64,000 bases of DNA from positions 97,415 through 161,414 of the forward strand of contig DHEF01000012.1 in the NCBI GenBank assembly GCA_002399735.1, given 5' to 3'. The notes under the pieces were generated by a model, which was given only the letters and a program-made list of their open reading frames with translations, was not told the DNA's origin and did no database searches. Origin of the DNA: Chitinophagaceae bacterium UBA4857. Lineage in GTDB: Bacteria; Bacteroidota; Bacteroidia; Chitinophagales; Chitinophagaceae. Made by a program: the position numbers and the translations under genes. Positions 17,631 through 25,502 of the stretch are shown here, one piece after another. How positions within the stretch are numbered: the first letter of the stretch is position 1; every line of letters begins with the position of its first letter.

Positions 17631-19202
17631 ATGAAACAAAGTACTATCTTTTTACTTGCGGTATTATTTACAATGGTTACTAATAATTTGGGAGCTCAAA
17701 ATTTAACTATTGTAAAAAGTTTAATGGAGTATGGGTTAGCAAATAAACAAGGAAAAATAATAGTTAAAGAAAAGTATTTTCGTATTTACGATGCCACACA
17801 ACATGGCGTGTTTGTAGCAGTAGAAAAAGACCGCACCATTAAACTGCTGCATCCACAAACCGGAAAAGTATTGCAAAATGGTAAGTCCTTAAAGCTAACA
17901 GAAGGTTACAATGGAAATAATTGTTTGATATTAAAGGAGGGAAACTATTTTAAATTGTACAACTTTAAGTTACAGCCCATTAATAGTCAAAAGTACTATC
18001 ACGTAAAAATAAGCTTTGTAAATATTCACTATATATTGGCCGCAGAAGATAGAACATGGGGAGTGCTAAATGATAAAGGGGAAACAGTAATAATGCCTCA
18101 GTATTCTAATATTGATTTTGAAACAACATCCGACAATAGAGACCTTTTTCCCACTAATGGCTTATTTAGAGTAAGCATTAACTATGGTGAAGCTTTTTAT
18201 GTTAATGAACAAAACGAATTGCAATATGGTGCTACCGGCAATACCTGTTGCGCCCTTGGTAAAGGCGACGAAGCCATGTATTTAGCACGCAGGTATTTTT
18301 TGCTGCAAAATATAAACAAATTAAAAGGGCGGGAAAAAACAGTGTTGGGAACAACCTATCAAACAACAGAAAAAAGTATAAATAACCCGGCCGAAGCATA
18401 CAAATGGTATAGAGAAGGTTGGCTGGAAGAAAAAACCGGCGAATACACTACTTTAAAACTAGCCGATTTTTTACAGCGCCACCCAGCCTTTAGTTTTTAC
18501 GATACTACCATTAAGGCAATTGACCTTTTTTATAGTGCTGCAAGTAAACAGCCTTTTTATTACATAGATGTAGCTAATTATTATTACAACAATGATATGT
18601 TGGATACTGCTGCACATTATTACAATAAAGCAATTAGTTTAACCGGTTATAACAGCTATGCACATATAAATGCAAATATTGGACTGGCTAAAATTTTTTA
18701 TAAAAAGAAAAACACAGGCTTAACAACATTACATATACAAAAAGCAAAAGTTGCAGCAACGGCCAACCATACAAAGGTGTACGACCATATGTTGGGCGAG
18801 TTATCCGATTTAAAACTGGCCTACGATAATTTGTCGTACGGAATGGTTATTAACTACCAAGGCGAAAAGGTAATGGTGCTGCATAAAACTTTAAATGGTA
18901 TTGAGTTAAGCAATGGTAAATACCTGCCTCCGTCAGCTATAAACTATACTATACTAAAAGGAGAAAGCACTGCTCAGTTTATGACAAAGTGCTTAGCGTG
19001 CGCAGGTACGGGCATGGTTAATAAAACATTTACAACGCCATACGCTGTATCATATTCTAAAAGTGAACTACGTACAGGCTCTACCATAAGTGGCGATTAT
19101 ATAAAAACAACCACTTATACTACCCCATCAACCTACCAGGGACAGGAGGCTTGTAGTGTTTGTTACGGTAGTAAAAATGTAATTAAAAAAACAGGAAAAT
19201 AG
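17631..19202 (+). CDS. Exported WG-repeat/TPR protein with C-terminal DnaJ-like Cys motifs
   Basis: This 523-residue protein starts with a signal peptide (MKQSTIFLLAVLFTMVTNNL). Residues ~30-180 contain WG-type repeats (YGLANKQGKIIVKEKYFRIY, TWGVLNDKGETVIMPQYSNI). Residues ~260-400 look like tetratricopeptide repeats (AAHYYNKAISLTGYNSYAHI, ANIGLAKIFYKKKNTGL). The C-terminus carries CLACAGTG and CSVCYGS, two CxxCxG elements like half of the DnaJ zinc finger. I know no named family with this exact order. Likely a periplasmic or surface protein-interaction scaffold; function unknown. Confidence 0.75.
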   Translation: MKQSTIFLLAVLFTMVTNNLGAQNLTIVKSLMEYGLANKQGKIIVKEKYFRIYDATQHGVFVAVEKDRTIKLLHPQTGKVLQNGKSLKLTEGYNGNNCLILKEGNYFKLYNFKLQPINSQKYYHVKISFVNIHYILAAEDRTWGVLNDKGETVIMPQYSNIDFETTSDNRDLFPTNGLFRVSINYGEAFYVNEQNELQYGATGNTCCALGKGDEAMYLARRYFLLQNINKLKGREKTVLGTTYQTTEKSINNPAEAYKWYREGWLEEKTGEYTTLKLADFLQRHPAFSFYDTTIKAIDLFYSAASKQPFYYIDVANYYYNNDMLDTAAHYYNKAISLTGYNSYAHINANIGLAKIFYKKKNTGLTTLHIQKAKVAATANHTKVYDHMLGELSDLKLAYDNLSYGMVINYQGEKVMVLHKTLNGIELSNGKYLPPSAINYTILKGESTAQFMTKCLACAGTGMVNKTFTTPYAVSYSKSELRTGSTISGDYIKTTTYTTPSTYQGQEACSVCYGSKNVIKKTGK

Positions 19203-19235
19203 GAATGATTTGAAAAACATTTTCCATCATATAAT

Positions 19236-19562
19236 TTATTTTTTTTCAAATACTGTTGTAAAGTCATTTAGTTTATAGGTAACCTCCTTGTATATAAAAG
19301 TTCTTTCCTGCGGGTTAATAACTATAAAGTATTTATTAAAGCCATCAGGATAAATTCTAAAAACAATATGTAACAGGTTATCCTTTTCTTCCAGCTCATC
19401 CAGGTGAAAGGAGTTGGGTATATCCAGTATTTTTTCGTTGCTCGTATTGTCAGTAATGCCAAAACCGTTTACCCATAAACTCATGGCAAACTCATTAAGT
19501 TCGGTAATTAATGTAAACCGGCCGTTTAAAATATCTTTTTCGGTTTTGTATGGGTGAGGCAT
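19236..19562 (-). CDS. Hypothetical protein, 108 aa
   Basis: A small soluble protein without signal peptide or membrane helix. It has an alternating beta-rich pattern (GRFTLITELNEFAMSLWVNG, KYFIVINPQERTFIYKEVTY). No family recognised. It begins 25 bp after the end of the AraC gene upstream on the same strand and may be the last gene of that operon. Confidence 0.55.
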   Translation of the reverse strand: MPHPYKTEKDILNGRFTLITELNEFAMSLWVNGFGITDNTSNEKILDIPNSFHLDELEEKDNLLHIVFRIYPDGFNKYFIVINPQERTFIYKEVTYKLNDFTTVFEKK

Positions 19563-19586
19563 ACAGGTTGTTTTACAAAGTGTTTA

Positions 19587-20489
19587 TTAGTTAAACGATT
19601 GCCGGAACTCCAACGGACTTTGTTGGGTCTTTGTCTTAAACAATTTATTAAAAGATTGCGAATGCTCAAACCCCAGTTCATAAGCAATCTCACTTACCGA
19701 TAAATCCGTAGTGGATAATTTTTCTTTCGCTTTTTCAATCAACTTTTCATGAATATGTTGTTGTGTAGTTTGTCCGCTTAGTTGCTTTAATAAACTGCTT
19801 AAGTATTTTGTCGAAATATTTAACGAGGCTGCAATGTACTTTACGGTAGGCAACCCTTTTGTAGCCAAGGCTTCGTTATTAAAGTAGTCATTTAATATAT
19901 CTTCTAACCGGCTTAATATTTTACTATTGGTAATTTTTCGGGTAATAAATTGACGTTCGTAAAAACGCTGGGCATAAGTAAACAAAACTTCCAGTTGTGC
20001 TACAATAACTTCCTGGCTAAACTTATCAATATTGGAATGATACTCTTGTTTAATATTTTCAATTATTCCATTAATGAGTGTTTCTTCTTTATCGGAAAGA
20101 AACAAGGCCTCGTTGGTATTGTAACTAAAATATTCGTATTGTTTAATTTTTTTTGCAAGCGGATAGTTCCACAAAAAATCCGGATGAATAAATAACATCC
20201 AACCGGTTAAATTTGGCGGCACACCGTTTTCTTCGCCACGTAAAATTTGTCCCGGCGACAAAAAAGCCATAACACCCTCATCAAAATCGTACTTCTGCTG
20301 ACCATAAAAAAGTCCGTTACAACCCCTTTTTAACGATACAACATAAAAATTAAAAATAACGGCATTAATGTCTGTATCATTTTTTAAACCACTAATATCA
20401 ATAATGCTAATTAGCGGATGTTGTGGTTTGGCATACCCTCCTAACCTATGTAAATCGGTAATAGTTTTTATACGATACGGCTTTGCCAT
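19587..20489 (-). CDS. AraC-family transcriptional regulator
   Basis: This 300-residue regulator has an N-terminal cupin-like sensing domain (HPLISIIDISGLK, FNFYVVSLKRGCNGLFYGQQ) and a C-terminal pair of helix-turn-helices: YIAASLNISTKYLSSLLKQL and LSVSEIAYELGFEHSQSFNK, followed by FKTKTQQSPLEFRQ. It is the third gene in a minus-strand set with an SDR and a small membrane protein, an arrangement often seen in Bacteroidota, so it may control that set. The effector is unknown. Confidence 0.92.
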   Translation of the reverse strand: MAKPYRIKTITDLHRLGGYAKPQHPLISIIDISGLKNDTDINAVIFNFYVVSLKRGCNGLFYGQQKYDFDEGVMAFLSPGQILRGEENGVPPNLTGWMLFIHPDFLWNYPLAKKIKQYEYFSYNTNEALFLSDKEETLINGIIENIKQEYHSNIDKFSQEVIVAQLEVLFTYAQRFYERQFITRKITNSKILSRLEDILNDYFNNEALATKGLPTVKYIAASLNISTKYLSSLLKQLSGQTTQQHIHEKLIEKAKEKLSTTDLSVSEIAYELGFEHSQSFNKLFKTKTQQSPLEFRQSFN

Positions 20490-20502
20490 AGTAAAATGTA
20501 AT

Positions 20503-20847
20503 TTAAAATTTAAACGGGTATTTTAACCATATTAACACCAACGGTAAAGCAAGAAAAGGAATTTCCATCAAGGCCATTTTATAGTTACCGGCTTTTAGCG
20601 ACAAAGCCATTATTAACACAATGGTTACTGCATTTAATACATTGGTTAAAAAAAATGTTTGCGGAAAAAACAACATCAATCCAACAATAATAGAAAACAC
20701 GCCGAAGTAAGGCATCATGGTTTTAGTAATTCCTAACTCCGACATCATTTTTGCCTGTTCTGCATTACCGGGTTGAAAAGCATCCCAGCCATGTTTAATA
20801 CTTAAAAAGGCCGATGCCAATAATAGAATGATAGCTACAATTTTCAT
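20503..20847 (-). CDS. Small membrane protein, possibly DoxX-like
   Basis: ATG at 20847 gives a 114-residue protein with four predicted hydrophobic helices (VAIILLLASAFLSI, MPYFGVFSIIVGLMLFF, VLNAVTIVLIMALSL, IPFLALPLVLIWL). A longer in-frame opening overlaps the SDR gene upstream and is unlikely. Size and helix pattern fit DoxX-like proteins, but no diagnostic motif was recognised. It lies between the SDR and AraC genes on the same strand, 13 bp before the AraC start. Confidence 0.65.
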   Translation of the reverse strand: MKIVAIILLLASAFLSIKHGWDAFQPGNAEQAKMMSELGITKTMMPYFGVFSIIVGLMLFFPQTFFLTNVLNAVTIVLIMALSLKAGNYKMALMEIPFLALPLVLIWLKYPFKF

Positions 20848-20920
20848 GTGATAGTGTTTTTGGTTGTTTATAAAAAGCAACAGGTAAAGGCTATACCAAA
20901 GTTGCAACAAATGCAGGAAA

Positions 20921-21706
20921 CTATTTGGTGTTATTTTTTTGCGCTTTAATTTGTTTAAACTCCCTGTGTCCAAAATTTAGCAATACGTTGGGTATTATTT
21001 TGGAGGCAAATTTTATAATACGTATAACAAATGGTTTCAGTTCCTTTTTGTCTTTAAGCATACCATTAATAGCTACTTTTACCATTTTGTCCACGGTCAT
21101 CATCATTGCCGGGTTGGGTTGTTTATCCCAATCATTTTGTAAATTGGTTTTTACACCCGGCGGTATCATTTCAAATACTTTTACAGTAGTGTCTTGCAGT
21201 TGCAAACGTAAAGCTTGTGTGTAAGCCCGTACACCCGCTTTGGTGGCACTATATATGGGTGCGGGCGAATAGCTCATAAAAGCAATACCCGATGAAACAT
21301 TTACAATACCTGCCGCCGGCTGCTTTAGCAAATGCGGCAAAAACTGATGTACCATTTGAATGGTGCCGGATAGGTTGGTGCTCACTTCACGGGTAATATT
21401 TTCCAAATCCGGGCTTTGATCCTGCAAGTCAATCAGGCGCATTAAACCTGCATTGTTAATAATAATATTTAAACCAGGAAACTGTTGGGTAACCTCGTGG
21501 TAAAGTTTTTCAATGTCTTTAGGGTTACTTACATCACTTTGAAAAGTATGTACTTTAGGAAAGCGTTTTTTAGTTTCATTTAATGCATCCGCTTTACGGC
21601 CGGTAACAATAATAGTTGCGCCTATTTGTGTAAGTTGTTTTACAAACTCTAAACCTATCCCGCTTGTGCCACCTGTAATAAGTATGGTGCTGTTTTGCAA
21701 ATTCAT
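20921..21706 (-). CDS. SDR family oxidoreductase, DltE-like
   Basis: This 261-residue short-chain dehydrogenase has the full set of motifs: TGGTSGIG (about 11-18), NNAGLMRL (about 88), catalytic Ser in NVSSGIAF and YSATK near residue 155. The overall sequence (FVKQLTQIGATIIVTGRKAD) is like proteins annotated DltE. It is followed on the same strand by a small membrane protein and an AraC regulator. Substrate unknown; the DltE name does not by itself imply a role in D-alanylation. Confidence 0.88.
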   Translation of the reverse strand: MNLQNSTILITGGTSGIGLEFVKQLTQIGATIIVTGRKADALNETKKRFPKVHTFQSDVSNPKDIEKLYHEVTQQFPGLNIIINNAGLMRLIDLQDQSPDLENITREVSTNLSGTIQMVHQFLPHLLKQPAAGIVNVSSGIAFMSYSPAPIYSATKAGVRAYTQALRLQLQDTTVKVFEMIPPGVKTNLQNDWDKQPNPAMMMTVDKMVKVAINGMLKDKKELKPFVIRIIKFASKIIPNVLLNFGHREFKQIKAQKNNTK

Positions 21707-21779
21707 TTTCTGTTATTTTAATACAGCAAAGGTCAACGGTAAGTATAAAAGGCGTGTAGCCAAAAGTCGGCATGTTGTA

Positions 21780-21967
21780 GTTAAAAGTATGGTTTTATGG
21801 CGTTGCCTGCGGCCTGGGCAACTACGTTGGTAACCTTCGCATAAAGCAACATTTAGTTGCTTTATTGCTCGCTTATACTATATCTTTTGCCCTGTGCTGC
21901 CATGCCCATGCTGCGCAAAAGGATGCCGCTTCCATCACTAACGCAGGGCACAAGCGGCATTTTTCTT
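21780..21967 (+). ncRNA. Candidate structured transcript ending in an intrinsic terminator
   Basis: Between two minus-strand genes the plus strand shows stacked hairpins: GTTGCC / GGCAAC near 21800-21825; ATAAAGCAAC (21841-21850) with GTTGCTTTAT (21856-21865); and ATGCCGCTT (21923-21931) with AAGCGGCAT (21952-21960) followed by TTTTCTT. The last looks like a terminator pointing right, away from both neighbouring genes' direction. No known RNA family (tmRNA, SRP, RNase P, 6S) was recognised. No clear promoter seen. Confidence 0.3.
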
Positions 21968-22013
21968 ATAAAAAAGTAATATAAACGGCCAAACCTTCAG
22001 GCTTCCCCTGTTG

Positions 22014-22087
22014 ATTAGCGAACAGAAAGATGAAGTGTGCGACTCAACTAAAGCTGATTAGTATTACTGCTGTTGGCTAACAAAAAA
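22014..22087 (+). repeat. Dispersed intergenic repeat, family 1, partial copy
   Basis: Contains GATTAGCGAACAGAAAG, GTGTGCGACTCAACTAAAGC and GATTAGTATTACTGCTGTTG then GGCTAACAAAAAA, shared words with the copies at 1.4, 38.7 and 40.7 kb. Confidence 0.5.
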
Positions 22088-22101
22088 TATTGACCATCAT
22101 T

Positions 22102-23523
22102 TTATTTCACCGCTTTGTTTAACCAGTCAATAATTTCTTTTAACGCCAACGGCGAAAAAGTTTCTTCCAGTTGCCCATACTCCTGTACGGTGCAGGTTTT
22201 ACAGGTTTGAAATAAATGATTTAAGCCCGGTATTTTTTTAATGGTTACCTGTTTGGCTTTGCTTTTGGCCAGTGCGGTTTGTATACTATTTAAATTCATG
22301 TCGGCATCTACCTGTATATCGGCATCGCCGTTTATGGCCAGTACTTTACATTGCAGCTTTTGCAAATAAGGCAAGGGGTTAAAACCAAAAAAGTATTTGC
22401 CCCATGGCGTAGCAAAACTTTTTATTAAACTGGTTACTATTTTTTCCTGTGCCTCGGGTTGGTTATAGCCCATGCTGCTAACAATAGCAGCATCGGTAGT
22501 TGTTAGCCATTGTTGCATACTTTTAGTGCCTGCTTGCAATGCACCGTTAACAGTTGTGGTGGTTAATACATCCCGTAAAAGGTTTTTATATAAGTTTAAA
22601 TAGGCGTCAAGGTTTTGTTCGTTCATACCCTGTTGTAATAAAATGCTGTGGTTTTGTTTCAGCATTAACTCTTCAACCGGTACACCGGGTGCTGCCAGTA
22701 AAACAATAAAATCAATATCTTTTCTTTCGGCGGCAATAAGGGGTGCTACAATGCCGCCTTCGCTATGGCCAATAATGCCCAGTTTCTTTTTATTTACTTC
22801 GGGCCGGGTTAATAAATAATCAAGTCCTGCTTGTGCATCATTCGCAAAATCCAATGTAGTGGCTTCGGCAAAAGATCCTGTTGTTTTTCCGGTACCCCTG
22901 TCATCTACTCTCAACACAATGTATCCCTTATTGCTTAATGCATTGGCCAGTACGGCATAAAACTTATGCTCAAAAAAATCAAAGTCGCGGTTTTGTGCAC
23001 CACTGCCCGATACTATAATGGCTGCCGGAAAAGTACCCTTGCCCTCGGGTATTGTTATGGTAGCACCATAACTTATACTGTTATCTTTATTGGTATAAAC
23101 AACATCCTCGCTTGTATAAGTAAAAGGCGGCTTGGGTGTTTGCGGCCTGTTAAGTGTGGGTGCCACTGCTGCCGAACCTTTTTTAGTAAGCACAAGCTGG
23201 AACGATTGGCCTTGTGTAAATGTGCCATTAATCAGGTTGTCGTTTTCTAGTGTGCCCTCATATTTAATAGATCCTTTACCAAGTGTTATGGTAATAGTAT
23301 TGTTGTTTACCGTTACTGTTTCGCAGGGCACACCAAATGCCGACTGATCGGGGCTATCCATAGTAGCCGTATAAACGCCTTCGTTATTAACCGTTACATT
23401 AAATACTAAACGTAAGGATACGCCTACCTCTAACTTACCCTCCCAACTACCTATAAATTTATTTTGTGCAAAGGCGGTGGTTATAGTAGCTAATAATAAA
23501 AATGTAAACAGTATTTTTTTCAT
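22102..23523 (-). CDS. Exported alpha/beta hydrolase
   Basis: This 473-residue protein has a signal peptide (MKKILFTFLLLATITTAFAQ), an N-terminal beta-rich region of about 110 residues (KFIGSWEGKLEVGVSLRLVF) and an alpha/beta-hydrolase domain. The nucleophile elbow is GHSEGG (Ser near 255), preceded by the oxyanion-type VSGSGAQNRDFDFFEHKFYA and VDDRGTGKT; the acid and base are likely in INGDADIQVD and GLNHLFQ. The architecture matches secreted S9/DUF-type hydrolases of Bacteroidota that act on peptides or esters. Substrate not predictable. No operon partner. Confidence 0.87.
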   Translation of the reverse strand: MKKILFTFLLLATITTAFAQNKFIGSWEGKLEVGVSLRLVFNVTVNNEGVYTATMDSPDQSAFGVPCETVTVNNNTITITLGKGSIKYEGTLENDNLINGTFTQGQSFQLVLTKKGSAAVAPTLNRPQTPKPPFTYTSEDVVYTNKDNSISYGATITIPEGKGTFPAAIIVSGSGAQNRDFDFFEHKFYAVLANALSNKGYIVLRVDDRGTGKTTGSFAEATTLDFANDAQAGLDYLLTRPEVNKKKLGIIGHSEGGIVAPLIAAERKDIDFIVLLAAPGVPVEELMLKQNHSILLQQGMNEQNLDAYLNLYKNLLRDVLTTTTVNGALQAGTKSMQQWLTTTDAAIVSSMGYNQPEAQEKIVTSLIKSFATPWGKYFFGFNPLPYLQKLQCKVLAINGDADIQVDADMNLNSIQTALAKSKAKQVTIKKIPGLNHLFQTCKTCTVQEYGQLEETFSPLALKEIIDWLNKAVK

Positions 23524-23640
23524 CGTTATTCGTTTTAAAAATTCATCGGTGTTTGTACAGCAGCGTTGTTTTCACGGAGGAACACGGAGTTTTTATACAC
23601 TGTGGACAAGACAGCGTTCTGACAGTGATTGCCTTTTATT

Positions 23641-24312
23641 TTATTCATTATTTTTTTGTTTGCGTTTGGCTGCATACAGTTTATAGGAGTACACCACAGG
23701 TATTATACTGGCAATACCCATTATGATAAAGAAACTTAGTTTGGCCGCAGTTGGCGGCAATACCATTGACAGTACCGTTACTAATAATCCACCCGTAAAC
23801 CACAATACGCCTACCAGTTTATGCGTCAGGCGCCAGTTTTCATCGTCGTGTAAAGTCCATGGCAGGCGAAAACCCGCAAAGTAATTAGGTTTTATATTGT
23901 ACATATAGTTGCCCAGAAAAGCAAAAAACAAACCCATAAACACCAATAGGCCATTGCCGGACATGTTAATACTGCCATCTGTTGCCGATTTTACCATATA
24001 AAAACCTATTGCCGACATAAACAAGGCCAGGCCCAGTGCCAGGCGTTTCATACGGCCCAGGGTTTCCTGGGTATAACTTCTTTTAGGGTCAATACGGTGC
24101 AGGTTGGTTAATAAATAATATACACCAATACTTACCACTGTAATAATACCTACCGGTAACCATAATTCGTTTTTGTTACCATACCTGTCGGGCTGGCCAT
24201 TAAAATCAAAATGTACAGGTATACGCTGCGGTAGTTTTTGCAGGGTAAAAGCCAGGTAGGCCAACGGGGCCAGAAAAACGGGCCAGATAAGCAGTTTAAT
24301 TAGTTTGTTCAT
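23641..24312 (-). CDS. SdpI-like membrane protein with DUF1648
   Basis: This 223-residue inner-membrane protein has about six helices. The N-terminal DUF1648 motif reads RIPVHFDFNGQPDRYGNKNE (near residue 30), and the C-terminal SdpI part has NYFAGFRLPWTLHDDENW near residue 140. In Bacillus, SdpI is both an immunity protein and a membrane signal sink for the SdpR repressor. Here the gene is 2 bp downstream of an SdpR-like ArsR gene, the same pairing. No toxin gene like sdpC was found nearby. Confidence 0.88.
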   Translation of the reverse strand: MNKLIKLLIWPVFLAPLAYLAFTLQKLPQRIPVHFDFNGQPDRYGNKNELWLPVGIITVVSIGVYYLLTNLHRIDPKRSYTQETLGRMKRLALGLALFMSAIGFYMVKSATDGSINMSGNGLLVFMGLFFAFLGNYMYNIKPNYFAGFRLPWTLHDDENWRLTHKLVGVLWFTGGLLVTVLSMVLPPTAAKLSFFIIMGIASIIPVVYSYKLYAAKRKQKNNE

Positions 24313-24314
24313 AT

Positions 24315-24578
24315 TTACCTCCTTTTGGTTTTAAATTGTAGTAACCACTTTAATATTTCATCTACCACGGTTGTGTTTAACGAGTAATACACATACTGCC
24401 CTTCTTTTTTCGATGTTACAAGGCCGGCTTGTTTTAATATATCTAAATGGTGCGATACACTTGGCCACGATAAATTAAAATGCTCCACAATTTCGCCGGC
24501 CGATAAATCCTGTACTTGTAAAAGCTCCAGAATTTCTCTTCTTGTTGCATCGTTCAGCGCTTTAAAAACACTGTTCAT
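24315..24578 (-). CDS. ArsR-family (SdpR-like) repressor
   Basis: This 87-residue winged-helix protein reads as a compact ArsR regulator: VFKALNDATRREILELLQ, LSAGEIVEHFNLSWPSVSHH (recognition helix), HLDILKQAGLVTSKKEGQYV and YYSLNTTVVDE. It lacks the metal-binding cysteine pair, as in SdpR. It is translationally close to the SdpI-like gene downstream. A near-perfect 28-bp palindrome 17 bp upstream of its ATG is the likely operator, which implies autoregulation. Confidence 0.92.
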   Translation of the reverse strand: MNSVFKALNDATRREILELLQVQDLSAGEIVEHFNLSWPSVSHHLDILKQAGLVTSKKEGQYVYYSLNTTVVDEILKWLLQFKTKRR

Positions 24579-24595
24579 GTATAAATTTTATAATT

Positions 24596-24623
24596 AGTTA
24601 TTTAGATAAATATCTAAATAACT
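24596..24623. promoter_or_regulatory. Palindromic operator of the ArsR-SdpI operon
   Basis: AGTTATTTAGATA (24596-24608) and TATCTAAATAACT (24611-24623) are perfect 13-bp inverted arms with a 2-bp spacer, just upstream of the ArsR ATG (24578). Size and position fit ArsR-type dimer binding. Confidence 0.72.
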
Positions 24624-24757
24624 GTCCGTTTTTCCTAAAAAAACTGTTCGCTTTTAGTATGCATTATTATAAATGGAATTTATGCAGGATGAACGGAAAC
24701 CCTTTATTAGCCTATGTTAAGGTTGTTTAACACTGCTTTCCGTTAGTCAAAATTTAC

Positions 24758-24788
24758 TTGACATGGGCTGTAACCTTTTATAGTTTTG
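24758..24788 (+). promoter_or_regulatory. Promoter for PepSY-like secreted protein
   Basis: TTG (24758-24760) and TAGTTTTG (24781-24788) are 20 bp apart, a full match to the Bacteroidota -33/-7 promoter. The mRNA would have a leader of about 60 nt. Confidence 0.65.
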
Positions 24789-24851
24789 TACCGTTAAACA
24801 ATAGCAACACCTACAAAAAATAAAAATTAATCATAACAAAACTTTTCAATC

Positions 24852-25289
24852 ATGAAAAAAATTATCTATCTGCTTGCTCTAACTGTTTTATCGTTTAGTG
24901 TTAAAGCCAACGAAACCAATGTTAACAGCCGCGTAATGGAAGCTTTTAAAAAAGACTTTACCCATGCTACTAATGTAGAGTGGACTACCAACAACGATGT
25001 AATGCGTGCATCATTCACGTTTAACGATATTGCTTACTTTGCTTTTTACAATGCAAGTGGCGAGTTACTAGGCACAACACGCTATGTAACTTTATTAAAC
25101 CTGCCGGTTAAATTACAAAGCAGCTTACGTAACGATTATAAAGATTATTGGGTAAGCAACCTGTTTGAAGTAAACAATGCCGATGGCCTGTCTTACTACA
25201 TTACTATTGAAGATGCGGACAACAAGATTGTATTAAAATCTGACAATGGTAACAACTGGGTTAAACAAAGCAAAAAAGTAAAGGCATAA
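24852..25289 (+). CDS. Small secreted protein, PepSY-like
   Basis: This 145-residue protein has a signal peptide (MKKIIYLLALTVLSFSVKA) and a mature domain (VMEAFKKDFTHATNVEWTTN, LNLPVKLQSSLRNDYKDYWV, NKIVLKSDNGNNWVKQSKKV) of the putative beta-lactamase-inhibitor-like / PepSY-like type that is frequent in Bacteroidota. Function unknown; often highly expressed. It has a well-formed promoter and terminator, so it is probably a single-gene unit. Confidence 0.8.
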   Translation: MKKIIYLLALTVLSFSVKANETNVNSRVMEAFKKDFTHATNVEWTTNNDVMRASFTFNDIAYFAFYNASGELLGTTRYVTLLNLPVKLQSSLRNDYKDYWVSNLFEVNNADGLSYYITIEDADNKIVLKSDNGNNWVKQSKKVKA

Positions 25290-25346
25290 TTATTGCTTCC
25301 TACATTTAAATTTTAGTGTTTTATATATTTCTCATGTGTGATTTAT

Positions 25347-25380
25347 CCCCCCTGGTTTTCTAGTCAGGGGGCTTTTTTTA
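25347..25380 (+). terminator. Intrinsic terminator after PepSY-like gene
   Basis: CCCCCTG (25348-25354) pairs with CAGGGGG (25365-25371), followed by C and seven Ts. Confidence 0.88.
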
Positions 25381-25468
25381 TTTAGCTACTACTTAGTTAT
25401 TGTTGTTACGAAACGATGCAGAAAAATAATCTGATTAAAATACCTTAACATTACATATCTTAAAAAAG

Positions 25469-25476
25469 TAAATTTG
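25469..25476 (+). promoter_or_regulatory. -7 promoter element for hsdM
   Basis: TAAATTTG matches TAnnTTTG, 27 bp upstream of the GTG start of hsdM. No clear -33 TTG. Confidence 0.45.
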
Positions 25477-25502
25477 TCCTCCCTTCACATTAAAATAATA
25501 TC

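Noticed and set aside
21780..21967. tmRNA, SRP RNA, RNase P or 6S RNA
   Set aside because: The signature sequences of these RNAs were not found; kept only as a low-confidence candidate.
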